From the NCBI RefSeq assembly GCF_002208135.1, contig NZ_CP021647.1, positions 1 to 64,000 of the forward strand: 64,000 bases of DNA. The letters run 5' to 3'. The DNA comes from Pseudoalteromonas piscicida. Lineage in GTDB: Bacteria; Pseudomonadota; Gammaproteobacteria; Enterobacterales; Alteromonadaceae. Position 1 is the stretch's first letter; each line of letters begins with the position of its first letter. Both the position numbers and the translations under genes were made by a program. Below are positions 8,817 to 19,596 of the stretch, piece by piece. Under the pieces are notes generated by a model that did not search any database, was not told the DNA's origin, and saw nothing but the letters and a program-made list of their open reading frames with translations.

Positions 8817-10058
8817 ATGACACCAAGTGCGCTACGTAAAGCCGTAAGAGCCTTTTCCAAAGAGACTCAGCATCAACCGGATTATTATTTTGTTGAAGGT
8901 TATTTGATTGGCAAGGCTGCCATTAATGATATTGCTGAAATACACGAGTGGTTGCCTGAGCTCTTTGGTGATTACACGGCTATTTACCGTGTTCAGCTAG
9001 AGGCCTTAATGGATTTGCATGAGCAGTGCGTTTCAAGCTTGGATGGAAAAACTTATAAGTTGCCAAAAGAGTGTGCGCTCTCTAAGCAAGATTTTGCAGC
9101 ATCATTGGTAGAAGGGGCTCCGTTACCGAGCTTTTGTCTTGGTCTGCTTAAGGCCTTGGATAAAGTATCTTTTGAGAACTTGTCACTAGAGCAGAAAGGT
9201 GCGGTAAGTGAATTACAACAACAGCTCACCGGATTTACTAGCCTAGATGCAGCAAAGGCGGCGTTTTCACATGCTGAGCCTATGGTGCCTTTTGAGCGAG
9301 AGGCTCATGACGTAAAGCGTTATTTGGCAGGCGCGATTATGGAGTTAGGGGATACGTTAATTTGGGTTCCTGAGTTAGACAACGAGTTCGGAGCGTTTGA
9401 ATTTGACGAAGATTTTGATGAAGAACAAGAAGAAATAAGAAACGTACTGATTGAGAACTTGCTCAAATTGACTCACATCGATTCAATCCCTCTACTTGAC
9501 CAGTTTATTCATAATGAAGAACAAGACTTTATTACGCCTGATTATATTGAGGAAAATCAAGGTAATTTTTGGCTTATCCACGAAACCAGACCTTATATGT
9601 TTATTCGTTACCATAAAGCGTGGATTTACTTTTGGGCAGACAAAGTACAAGAGGCGGTTGATGAGCTAGAAGTCTTGCTTCGACTTAATCCAAACGATAA
9701 TCAGGCCTGTCGATACCTGTATGTAAATGGTTTAGTCATCTTAAAACAGTGGGATAAACTACAAGCTTGCCTTGATGAATATGAAGAAGAGAGTATTTTT
9801 ATGCTATCTGCAGAGGCGTTGATGCGTTTTGCGCAGGATGGCGAGAGCAAAGCTTTGAATGAGCTAAAAGCGACAATCAAAGGGTACAATAAGCACTTTA
9901 TCAAGATGCTTACAGGTCAAGAAAAGGCCAAACCAAAAGAGATGTATGGCTACACATTGGGCTCAAAAGAAGAAGTCTTAAGTTATATAGATTGTGGTGG
10001 TAAAAAAGCTTGGTTGAGCGTTGAAGGGAGCCTCTTTTGGCTACGTAAGAAAAGTTAA
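8817..10058 (+). CDS. UPF0149 (YecA)-like / TPR-like hypothetical protein
   Basis: This is a 413-residue cytosolic protein. The N-terminus (VEGYLIGKAAINDIAEIHEW, then LPELFGD) resembles the UPF0149/YecA fold. The middle has an acidic stretch (EFDEDFDEEQEEIRN), and residues about 280-370 look like tetratricopeptide helices (AWIYFWADKVQEAVDELEVL, LRLNPNDNQACRYLY). The start is placed at the ATG at 8817, which has AAGGA 9 nt upstream. Longer in-frame starts would translate the REP array and an ATG at 8808 overlaps the ribosome binding site. It stands alone after the REP array. Such proteins are usually scaffolds; no catalytic motif is visible and the function is unknown. Confidence 0.75.
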   Translation: MTPSALRKAVRAFSKETQHQPDYYFVEGYLIGKAAINDIAEIHEWLPELFGDYTAIYRVQLEALMDLHEQCVSSLDGKTYKLPKECALSKQDFAASLVEGAPLPSFCLGLLKALDKVSFENLSLEQKGAVSELQQQLTGFTSLDAAKAAFSHAEPMVPFEREAHDVKRYLAGAIMELGDTLIWVPELDNEFGAFEFDEDFDEEQEEIRNVLIENLLKLTHIDSIPLLDQFIHNEEQDFITPDYIEENQGNFWLIHETRPYMFIRYHKAWIYFWADKVQEAVDELEVLLRLNPNDNQACRYLYVNGLVILKQWDKLQACLDEYEEESIFMLSAEALMRFAQDGESKALNELKATIKGYNKHFIKMLTGQEKAKPKEMYGYTLGSKEEVLSYIDCGGKKAWLSVEGSLFWLRKKS

Positions 10059-10100
10059 TCGTACTGTGTTTCAGGCTTGCTGAGCGAGCCTACAATTTAG

Positions 10101-10127
10101 AAAAAGGCCCTAAATGATATAGGGCCT
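10101..10127 (-). terminator. Intrinsic terminator of the phospholipase-like gene
   Basis: Stem AGGCCCTA (10105-10112) pairs with TAGGGCCT (10120-10127). On the minus strand it is followed by TTTTT, which fits termination of the leftward gene ending at 10150. It may also slow the rightward gene ending at 10058. Confidence 0.75.
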
Positions 10128-10149
10128 GCTGGTTGGGGGTTGTGATAAG

Positions 10150-11841
10150 TTATATGCCTTCAATCATCCACTTCGCAGATAGGCTGTCTTGCTCGCCATG
10201 GCGATTTAATTCTGGTTGGTTTTGGGCTTGGTTAAACCAAATATATTGTTGCCAAAATTGATTTTTGATGTTCCAAACACCACCTTGATAAATTAACGCG
10301 TAGAGTGCTTGTTTAGGAGAGTCTACGAGCTTGAGATACCCTGCGCTTGTGCTGCTATAACTTAAAAACAGCGAAGGGGCCTGAGTGGCTCTAAAATAGT
10401 GCAGGCCTTGTGTATTGGTTACCTGAATTAAATCGAGAGGCTCAGTTGGGCTCAATGTAATTCGGACGTCATTGTTCAGGGTCTGTGCTGCTAAATACTG
10501 ATTATTTACGGGCGACTTTATCGTGATTTGTGTGCCCGTATCTGCACTTAACTGCGGATATGTCCAGCCGCTTGGCGGCGTTTGCCACGTTAGAGATTTC
10601 CAGCGCCAGTTGTAGGGAATATCTAAGTGTGGGTCGTTAAGATCTTCAAAACCAGGTTCGGCTTCGATATTAAAAAGGCATTGGTTTCGCTCAGCATCTA
10701 GCTGTGCAACACGCTCTGTTTGGCTAGTTGTGCCTACATTTAGCGCCGTCATACATGCTTCAAGTGACTTCCCTTTTCCAGACTCATTAGGGGCCAGTAC
10801 ATAAGTATGGTCACGTTTACTTTCGTCCTCATACCAAGCGAGCATTGCCGCCTCATCAAATGACAACCAGTTTTGTACCAGTAGCTCAGCTTCTTGCTCG
10901 GCTACGCTACGTCTTTGTGCTTTAGGTGTCGCCATCGTGCGAATAAACGCTGCCCAGAGATCTTTACTGGCCTCCAGCGCGACTATTGCTACCGGTTTCA
11001 TGCTGCTAATACGGTAAGATTGCCAACCAGACTCTAGTCGCGTGTTTGGCTGCCAAATCACATCGCCACTGGCAAAGTTAAGTACATCTTTGGTGTCGTG
11101 CGAATGCTGCTCGGCACCTTCAGAGCAAAGATAAGCTTTTACCTGCCAAACCTTTTCGTAGTTATCTTGTGGGAGCCTTACCGTATGTTCTGGACTAAAT
11201 GAGTCTTGAAATAGGTGAACAGCACGGCCAAACAAAAAGTAATTATGATCTACTTCCGCAAGGGCGGCTTGGCCGCCACCATCCCACACTTTGAGGCGCT
11301 TTTCTTCAGCCATGGCTGCATCAATAAAATGTTGAACAAAGCGTTTTTGCGCGCGATAAGCTGCATCTACACCACCTTGGCCTGCAATATCGTCATAGCG
11401 GCGCATAAAGTGATCTAGCTGAATGTCAGCCGGCTCTTGCGAGACTGCGCTAAAACAGTTTGGGCCGGTAGGATCGGTACTGGCGTTGGTGACGTTAAAT
11501 CCAGCAATATCAACCCAACGCTCACCAACGATGGCGGAGTTCACACCGTCGTATCTTGGTTCATAAAGCGGGTTGTTGTTTAACTGGGACTGGAGTCGAG
11601 TAATTTCATCTTGTGCGGTATGTAGCGCGATGTTCTTTGCCAGACCATAGCGCCAAGCGTGTCTGGGGTCGTTGGGATCTGGTTCGATAATATGTTCGGC
11701 ATCCAGCACTTCAAGTGCTGCGGTGCGGGTTAACCATTCATGTCCCATGGGCATAATCCCCTGTCCACCAAATTGGGTGAACGCTTGAACTGTGCTGCTT
11801 AATGCCAGTCCTAGTGCAATTGTGACGGGCTTTATTTTCAT
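10150..11841 (-). CDS. Secreted zinc-dependent phospholipase C-like protein
   Basis: The 563-residue product starts with a signal peptide (MKIKPVTIALGLALSSTVQA). The mature N-terminus has MGHEWLTRTAALEVL, and a central segment reads FLFGRAVHLFQDSFSPEHT, matching the His-x3-Asp/His zinc-ligand pattern of the zinc-dependent phospholipase C / P1-nuclease-like fold. Residues from about 440 onward (SPVNNQYLAAQTLNNDV and following) look like a beta-rich, possibly trefoil, binding domain. The ATG follows AAGGAG at 6-nt spacing. The gene is monocistronic with a terminator after it and a 450-bp upstream region. Its role is probably extracellular lipid or phosphoester cleavage, but the exact substrate is inference and overall similarity to known phospholipases is modest. 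Confidence 0.65.
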   Translation of the reverse strand: MKIKPVTIALGLALSSTVQAFTQFGGQGIMPMGHEWLTRTAALEVLDAEHIIEPDPNDPRHAWRYGLAKNIALHTAQDEITRLQSQLNNNPLYEPRYDGVNSAIVGERWVDIAGFNVTNASTDPTGPNCFSAVSQEPADIQLDHFMRRYDDIAGQGGVDAAYRAQKRFVQHFIDAAMAEEKRLKVWDGGGQAALAEVDHNYFLFGRAVHLFQDSFSPEHTVRLPQDNYEKVWQVKAYLCSEGAEQHSHDTKDVLNFASGDVIWQPNTRLESGWQSYRISSMKPVAIVALEASKDLWAAFIRTMATPKAQRRSVAEQEAELLVQNWLSFDEAAMLAWYEDESKRDHTYVLAPNESGKGKSLEACMTALNVGTTSQTERVAQLDAERNQCLFNIEAEPGFEDLNDPHLDIPYNWRWKSLTWQTPPSGWTYPQLSADTGTQITIKSPVNNQYLAAQTLNNDVRITLSPTEPLDLIQVTNTQGLHYFRATQAPSLFLSYSSTSAGYLKLVDSPKQALYALIYQGGVWNIKNQFWQQYIWFNQAQNQPELNRHGEQDSLSAKWMIEGI

Positions 11842-12298
11842 ATCTACTCCTTGAAAACTAAAAGCAAAAAATAGGGTTTTTACTCAACTTAGGGGCAAGG
11901 ATTATAGTTTGTGAAATAAATGTTTCAATTTATTTTTATTTGTAACGAATAAGTTTTTTAACACCTGATTTGTTTTTGAGTGTTGGCTTGTTACCTGATT
12001 TGAAAAATAATTTCAATTAATATCAATTTGTTGTGTAATACTTTGTAGGTGTTTTATGTCTTATGACGCAGTCAAAGTTGTACCTTCTGGTGCTGATTCT
12101 AGAGCTAAACCACTTAATTTTTATCCATTTAAACGAAAGTGAACGTACGTTTAAGAATACGTTGTTAACAAGTGTTTTGTTTTGGCATTAAAATTTGTTT
12201 TTAATCGTTTGTGTTCCAAACTGTCGCAAATACAAGCAGCTCAGTGATCGGCATTAGCAACTGCTTGTGAGCAAGTTGCTAATGCTGATTTAGGTCGT
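11842..12298. other. Intergenic region with hairpin, promoter region of the leftward gene
   Basis: About 450 AT-rich bases separate two leftward genes. It must hold the promoter of the gene starting at 11841, but no clear -35/-10 or known operator is visible. A 10-bp palindrome, AACGTACGTT, lies at 12142-12151, and a strong hairpin lies at 12251-12285. Confidence 0.45.
12251..12285. repeat. Perfect 12-bp inverted repeat (hairpin)
   Basis: GCATTAGCAACT (12251-12262) is exactly complementary to AGTTGCTAATGC (12274-12285), and the intervening bases can pair further. It lies just 3' of the small exported-protein gene ending at 12299, so it is probably its transcript end. No T-run follows on either strand. 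Confidence 0.6.
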
Positions 12299-12604
12299 CT
12301 ACAGCAAACTTAAAATATGTTTGGCGTTTTGTCGGGCAAGACAGCCTTTGACGGGATCGGTTGAAAACGTTTTAGCCGATATCTCCATAGGCTCTCCTTC
12401 ATGAAGTACATCACCGCTATAGACCTTAACTCGACAGGTCGTTTTGTTTTGCTCTTCGGAATAAACAAGCTCCACTTTTTCGGCCTTCATGATTAAGTTT
12501 TTATATGGGTATCCGGCGTCGGTAAATACTTTTTCAGTTTGTACCTGTCCGGCTGTTGATGTGAATGCTACTAAAATAAAGGCAAGAATAATTGCGTATT
12601 TCAT
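12299..12604 (-). CDS. Small exported hypothetical protein
   Basis: The 101-residue product has a clear signal peptide (MKYAIILAFILVAFTSTAG) and a short periplasmic domain of about 80 residues containing two cysteines (TTCRVKVY and VKGCLAR) that could form a disulfide. The ATG at 12604 has AGGAG 8 nt upstream and is chosen over a start 10 codons earlier without a ribosome binding site. It is divergent from the LysR-type regulator with a 112-bp shared promoter region, so that regulator may control it. No family is recognised. Confidence 0.65.
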   Translation of the reverse strand: MKYAIILAFILVAFTSTAGQVQTEKVFTDAGYPYKNLIMKAEKVELVYSEEQNKTTCRVKVYSGDVLHEGEPMEISAKTFSTDPVKGCLARQNAKHILSLL

Positions 12605-12716
12605 GATAAAGACTCCTATTGTCTCTGATTTCACTGCTAAGTATTGTGTGCATTCTTAAAACTGACAAACGAGAAATTCTGACTTATAGTTAAGTTTTAA
12701 TTAAGTAAGATGGCCA

Positions 12717-13598
12717 ATGAAATCACCTCCACTCAAAGGACTTTGGTATTTTAAAACGGCAGCCGAACTAGGCAGTTTTAAGCAGGCGGCGGAAGCCTTA
12801 TTCGTGACACAAGCTGCTGTGAGTCAACAGATAAAGACGCTCGAGCAACAGCTCGGTTGCATGTTGTTCGAGCGGCAAACAAGAAAGGTATTGCTAACTC
12901 AGCAAGGACAAGACTTGTTGCCTTACTTACACAAGGCCTTTGGGCAAATGGAAATGGGCTTGTCGACATTAAAATCAGATCCAAACCCAACTACCATTAA
13001 CCTTACGGTTTTACCTTCATTTGCGACTTGTTGGCTGCTGCCGAGACTGGCGAGCTTTAACAACGCATTACCAGACTTCCAGCTACGAATTGACCCAACC
13101 GAGCAACTTGCTGACTTTAATCATGATGGTATTGATATAGGGATCCGCTTTGGGTTTGGTAACTATCCGGGGCTGAAAAGTGAGCTCATCGCCGAGGATG
13201 AGTTAGTCCTTGCCTATCGGCCTGGACTAATTGACCCAAATAAACCGTTACGAGAGCAGCTATCAAAACTCAACTTTATCTATGATGAAGGTCGAGATAA
13301 CGAATATGCGTGGCTTGAGCTAAACAAGCAGCTGGGTTTGAGTGGTCATACCTTCAGTAATCTCAAAATTGATAATGCGGCATTGGTGCAGCAGGCAACA
13401 GTGGCAGGGCAAGGGTTTTCTTTGTTACGTCGGCGTTTAGTGAATCAATCTTTAGAGCTTGGTCAATTAGAAATCTACCCCGATTTTGCATGGTTATGTG
13501 AATATCGTTATTACTTGGTCGCCCCTGAGCGACACTTTGAATGGCCTAAGTTAAAGGCGTTTCGTGATTGGATCGTTGCCGAGCTAAGAGGATGTTGA
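12717..13598 (+). CDS. LysR-family transcriptional regulator (GcvA-like)
   Basis: A 293-residue LysR-type regulator. The N-terminal winged helix-turn-helix is visible at residues 18-65 (LGSFKQAAEALFVTQAAVSQ, then QQIKTLEQQLGCMLFER). The effector domain follows the GcvA/AmpR-like pattern: VLPSFATCWLLPRLASF and IDIGIRFG. The ATG has only a weak ribosome binding site. It is divergent from the small exported protein and convergent with katG. Regulators of this subgroup often act on a divergently transcribed neighbour, so the gene ending at 12299 is the best guess for a target. Control of katG is less likely since OxyR is the usual regulator and the two genes face each other. Confidence 0.9.
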   Translation: MKSPPLKGLWYFKTAAELGSFKQAAEALFVTQAAVSQQIKTLEQQLGCMLFERQTRKVLLTQQGQDLLPYLHKAFGQMEMGLSTLKSDPNPTTINLTVLPSFATCWLLPRLASFNNALPDFQLRIDPTEQLADFNHDGIDIGIRFGFGNYPGLKSELIAEDELVLAYRPGLIDPNKPLREQLSKLNFIYDEGRDNEYAWLELNKQLGLSGHTFSNLKIDNAALVQQATVAGQGFSLLRRRLVNQSLELGQLEIYPDFAWLCEYRYYLVAPERHFEWPKLKAFRDWIVAELRGC

Positions 13599-13703
13599 GA
13601 TTTATCGCTGCTTAACTTTAGCTTGGCCCGTAGGGCGGCATGTTGAGCGCTGTCACTAAAAGCTCAATTAAAGAAAATCACATGGCTAGGATAAACAGGC
13701 CTG

Positions 13704-13731
13704 AGCCACTGTTAAATATCCTCCAGTGGCT
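13704..13731. terminator. Hairpin between convergent LysR and katG genes
   Basis: AGCCACTG (13704-13711) pairs with CAGTGGCT (13724-13731), and pairing extends outward with one bulge (GCCT/AGGC). It lies just beyond the katG stop codon. There is no good T-run, so termination is only suggested by position. Confidence 0.4.
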
Positions 13732-13745
13732 AGGCTTAGATGTAG

Positions 13746-16094
<2,349 letters not shown>

Positions 16095-16359
16095 AGGGCC
16101 TGTTGATCTTTCAAGTTTGTTTTTGCAGCAGTTTGATTGGTATTTATACAAGGCAGAGCCAGCGTAGCATAGTCACTCTATGTAAGTCTGGCGATAACAC
16201 AGTAGAAATGCTAATCAAGTGCTGCCCTTTGGGTTCATCTGAGTGCGCTTTGTTCATTGTTGCTCAACTTTTGCCTAGATTACTAGGCGGCAAGTCGAGC
16301 GTCGCGACCAAAACACACTCAGAAGAACAAAAATCAAACAGCAAAGGTCAACAGGCCCT
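16095..16359. mobile_element. MITE-like element A2 (265 bp)
   Basis: Terminal inverted repeats are clear: left AGGGCCTGTTGATCTTTCAA, right on the minus strand AGGGCCTGTTGACCTTTGCT, both continuing into TTTG-TTTTTG. It abuts element A1 head to tail at CCCTAGGG and ends exactly where an apparent broken reading frame begins. An open frame spanning most of it has no ribosome binding site and no recognisable protein. A partial left end of the same family occurs at 26556-26617. No target-site duplication was identified. Confidence 0.75.
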
Positions 16360-16361
16360 AG

Positions 16362-16502
16362 ATAAAGGTAGTCCCGATAACTGCTTTTTACCAGATTTCG
16401 GTGGTCTTAGAGGCCGATATTGAATACCAAGAGAGTGGTGACATTTATGACTTTCTGGGTAGTGATCACGCCAAATCTGCTGATTACATGATTTTTAATT
16501 AG
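16362..16502 (+). pseudogene. C-terminal remnant of a disrupted gene
   Basis: From the right edge of element A2 a protein-like frame of 46 codons runs to a TAG at 16500-16502. It includes VVLEADIEYQESGDIYDFLG and ends DHAKSADYMIFN. The composition looks like a real protein tail, with no start codon or ribosome binding site, and a stop codon lies immediately before it inside the element. The likely reading is that insertion or deletion at the element removed the rest of the gene. The parent family is not recognised. Confidence 0.45.
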
Positions 16503-16693
16503 ATGCTTGAATATTCAATAAAAGTAAATAAATATTGCGTAAATCGTCTAGAATTGTTTGTTGGAACGATTTAATTGTGTTATCAGTATAAAAAGGCGCA
16601 ATAAATAACCTATTACATTCCCTGTAGTGATAATAAGAAACTTTCTATCGTCAGCGTCTAACTATAATTTGGAACGTTACAAAGGAAACCGTT

Positions 16694-19519
16694 ATGACAA
16701 TAACAAAACAAAAAACGACTTTGGCGTTAGCAATCGCCAGCTTGTGTGGTTCGGGCGCTATGGTGTGGACGGCCCCTGTGTTTGCCGAGGAAGCAGCGTC
16801 GGAACCTGTTGAGAAGATCATGGTGACAGGGTCGCGTATCGCGCGGGCAAATCTAAGTAAACCCGGCGCGGTAACCACAATATCTAGAGCGGATATTGAG
16901 CAAACCGGGTTTAAAAATATTGGCGATATGCTGCAAAATCTAACGGTTTCCGCCAGTGCACCTAATGCTTCTCAAAATGAAAATACGTCGGGGGTAACAA
17001 ACTTTGACTTGCGCGGTTTAGGCGCGCAGCGCACGTTAGTTTTGCTAAATGGCCGCCGCTTACCAAATGGGGGAAATGGCGCGGATGCTGCGGTTGACCT
17101 AAGTGCTATACCTACTGCGATTATTGAACGTGTTGAAATTTTATTGGATGGTGCGTCTTCTATATATGGCTCTGATGCGGTGTCTGGTGTCGTTAACATT
17201 ATTACTCGACAAACGGGCGATATTTTTGAGGTGAGTGGCTCAATTGGTCAGTCCGCTGATGGCGATGCTGATACGACTTCTTTGGAACTTGTAACAGGCA
17301 TTGTTGGTGATAAAGGGCGCTTTATGGTGAGTGCCAGTTACGATGAAAAACAAGAAGTGTATGCCGGTGACAGAGACTTCAGCCGCTATGATTTAACACT
17401 TAACCCCGATGGCAGTTACGGTCAAGGCGGTAGCTCCGCGATGCCATGGAGTAATCTAAAAGTTACGGATGAAAACGGCAAGGAAATTTTTGTTACCCGA
17501 GGCCCAGAGTATGGCGAGTGGCGTGAAACTATCTCCGATGCGTCACTGGCAAAAAACGACCTATATAATTACCAAGAGCCAAGCTTGCTGCAAACGCCTT
17601 TTGAACGCTATAGCATGAGTGCATTTGGAGAATATGACCTTGGCAATTTGAAGTTCTCGGATGATGTGGTATTCAATTTCGAGGCGCTTTACTCACATCG
17701 AAAATCCACGACCAATGGCGCGCCTCAGCCGCTAGTTCCAGTTTGGGGTGGATACTTAGATTTTACCTACTCTCCTGATAACTATTACAACCAACAATTT
17801 GGTCCGAAAGACAAAGATGGTAACCCTTATGCAATCAATGACTGGCGTCGCAGAATGGTGGAAACCAATGGTCGTATGAACCATGTAGAAAATAGCCAAT
17901 ATCGTATTGTGATGGCACTATCTGGTGATTTTAATGCTGATTGGAGTTGGGAGCTGGCCTACAACTTTGGCCGCAACTCAAACAAACGACTAAAAACTGG
18001 CATATTCAATTGGCCAGCGGCTAAAAATGCGGTCGGGCCTACTCATTTTGATGAGCAAGGCGTGCTGCGCTGTGGTGCAACACCAGATGCGTTAATTGAA
18101 GGTTGTGTGCCGCTTAATATTTTTGGTCAACCTGGCACCGACTCTGAGATTTCCGAGGATATGCTAAATTATCTCTCCGGTGATTGGCCGGGGATCCAAC
18201 AAGGTCATAACCAGATTAAAATCGCCAGCGCGAACGTAAGTGGTGTCGTGGCGAGTTTACCTGCGGGCGATCTAGGTGTGTCTTTTGGGGTCGAAAATCA
18301 AAAGGTTGAGGCGCGCAATCAAACGGATGCCGTTTCTATTAATATTTTAGTCACGGATGGGTTAGGTAGACCAACTGGTGGTGAGTATTCGCTTAATGAA
18401 GCGTATCTTGAAGCCGTTGTGCCACTATTAACAGACCATGATTGGGCGCAGAGCCTAGAGTTAAACCTCGCGACTCGATATTCAGACTTTGATACGTTTG
18501 GGTCGACCACCAATTCAAAAGTGGGCGTATTTTGGGCGTTGAACGAGCAGTTGAGTTTTAGAGGTACTTGGTCTCAAGCATTTAGAGCGCCTAATGTGGT
18601 GGAGCTTTATAAAGGCCGATTGCCCGGTTTTGAAAATGGCGATGATCCTTGTGCTGTAGCCAATCCAAACCAAAACTGTGTTAGCACGGGTGTTCCGGCT
18701 GATGGTAGTTACCGAGAAACGATAGGACAGATCAGAACCAATACTGGCGGTAACACGGAGCTTGATCCAGAAACCGCGACGAGCAAAACTCTTGGGGTGA
18801 TTTATCAGCCAAGCTGGCTTAACAACGGTTCGATCACCTTAGATTTTTATGATATCCAATTAAAAGATGCCATTGGTAACATTAGCGCGGTGACTAAATT
18901 GAGTGAATGTATGAATAATGGTTTGTACTGCGACTCTGTGCATCGTGTTCAATCTGGTGAGTTTCAGGGAGTGATCACGGGCGTCGATGTGTTTAATGAA
19001 AACCTCAATGCGTTAAACCGCCAAGGTATAGATGCGGAAGTTCGTTTTGACATTGGGCAATTTTCATTTGGTGACTTGAGTACTGCACTTAACTGGTCAT
19101 TTGTGAGTAAGCACGAGGTGATTGAGCCAGGCCTTGCAACCAAAGACAGAGCCGGACAGCGTGTTAATGGCCAGATGGCGGTGCCGGAGCACCGAGTTAA
19201 CTTTGCACTTAATTGGCAGCATGACGACTTTAGCGCAAGTTGGCAAAGTTACTACATCGATTCGATGTTAGAAGAAGTATCGGTTAAACAAGGCGACCAA
19301 ATCGTTAACTTTACCAATACCGTTGATAGCACGCTGACACATAACGCTCAGGTAACCTACCATTTAGACTCTGTTGATACTCAAATTACGCTGGGCGTTA
19401 ACAATTTATTAGATGAAGCGCCGCCTTTTGCGACGGGCAATGGCAATAACGCAGATCCCATTCATTCGTCTTTATATCTAGGCCGTGAGTACTACCTAAG
19501 ATTTAAAACTGAGTTTTAA
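16694..19519 (+). CDS. TonB-dependent outer-membrane receptor
   Basis: A 941-residue receptor with a signal peptide ending near AMVWTAPVFAEEAASEP. A TonB-box-like/plug start follows (VEKIMVTGSRIARANLSKPG), then the plug domain (ADIEQTGFKNIGDMLQNLTV, FDLRGLGAQRTLVLLNGRRL, VERVEILLDGASSIYGSDAV) and a 22-strand-type barrel ending in the aromatic FKTEF. The ATG has AAAGGA 7-8 nt upstream. A strong terminator follows. It imports a scarce substrate across the outer membrane using TonB energy. The substrate is uncertain: the plug resembles the large receptor class used for sugars, peptides and vitamins. The convergent neighbours are iron-related, but no Fur box is visible upstream. Confidence 0.9.
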   Translation: MTITKQKTTLALAIASLCGSGAMVWTAPVFAEEAASEPVEKIMVTGSRIARANLSKPGAVTTISRADIEQTGFKNIGDMLQNLTVSASAPNASQNENTSGVTNFDLRGLGAQRTLVLLNGRRLPNGGNGADAAVDLSAIPTAIIERVEILLDGASSIYGSDAVSGVVNIITRQTGDIFEVSGSIGQSADGDADTTSLELVTGIVGDKGRFMVSASYDEKQEVYAGDRDFSRYDLTLNPDGSYGQGGSSAMPWSNLKVTDENGKEIFVTRGPEYGEWRETISDASLAKNDLYNYQEPSLLQTPFERYSMSAFGEYDLGNLKFSDDVVFNFEALYSHRKSTTNGAPQPLVPVWGGYLDFTYSPDNYYNQQFGPKDKDGNPYAINDWRRRMVETNGRMNHVENSQYRIVMALSGDFNADWSWELAYNFGRNSNKRLKTGIFNWPAAKNAVGPTHFDEQGVLRCGATPDALIEGCVPLNIFGQPGTDSEISEDMLNYLSGDWPGIQQGHNQIKIASANVSGVVASLPAGDLGVSFGVENQKVEARNQTDAVSINILVTDGLGRPTGGEYSLNEAYLEAVVPLLTDHDWAQSLELNLATRYSDFDTFGSTTNSKVGVFWALNEQLSFRGTWSQAFRAPNVVELYKGRLPGFENGDDPCAVANPNQNCVSTGVPADGSYRETIGQIRTNTGGNTELDPETATSKTLGVIYQPSWLNNGSITLDFYDIQLKDAIGNISAVTKLSECMNNGLYCDSVHRVQSGEFQGVITGVDVFNENLNALNRQGIDAEVRFDIGQFSFGDLSTALNWSFVSKHEVIEPGLATKDRAGQRVNGQMAVPEHRVNFALNWQHDDFSASWQSYYIDSMLEEVSVKQGDQIVNFTNTVDSTLTHNAQVTYHLDSVDTQITLGVNNLLDEAPPFATGNGNNADPIHSSLYLGREYYLRFKTEF

Positions 19520-19551
19520 TTTCACATTGTTTCCCTGTGAGAGTAAAACAA

Positions 19552-19577
19552 AGCGGGCTGGGTTAGCCCGCTTTTTT
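19552..19577 (+). terminator. Intrinsic terminator of the TonB receptor gene
   Basis: Stem AGCGGGCT (19552-19559) and AGCCCGCT (19565-19572) with loop GGGTT are followed by a T-run. The position, 32 bp after the receptor stop, fits well. It lies between convergent genes. Confidence 0.9.
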
Positions 19578-19596
19578 ATTATCTTATGCTGTTTGA

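Noticed and set aside
16103..16423. Possible 106-residue gene over MITE A2
   Set aside because: It spans the element including its inverted ends and has no recognisable start signal or domain.
16503..16693. Fur box upstream of the TonB receptor at 16694
   Set aside because: The region has AT-rich stretches and a spaced 7-bp inverted repeat (AAATCGT/ACGATTT), but nothing near the Fur consensus.
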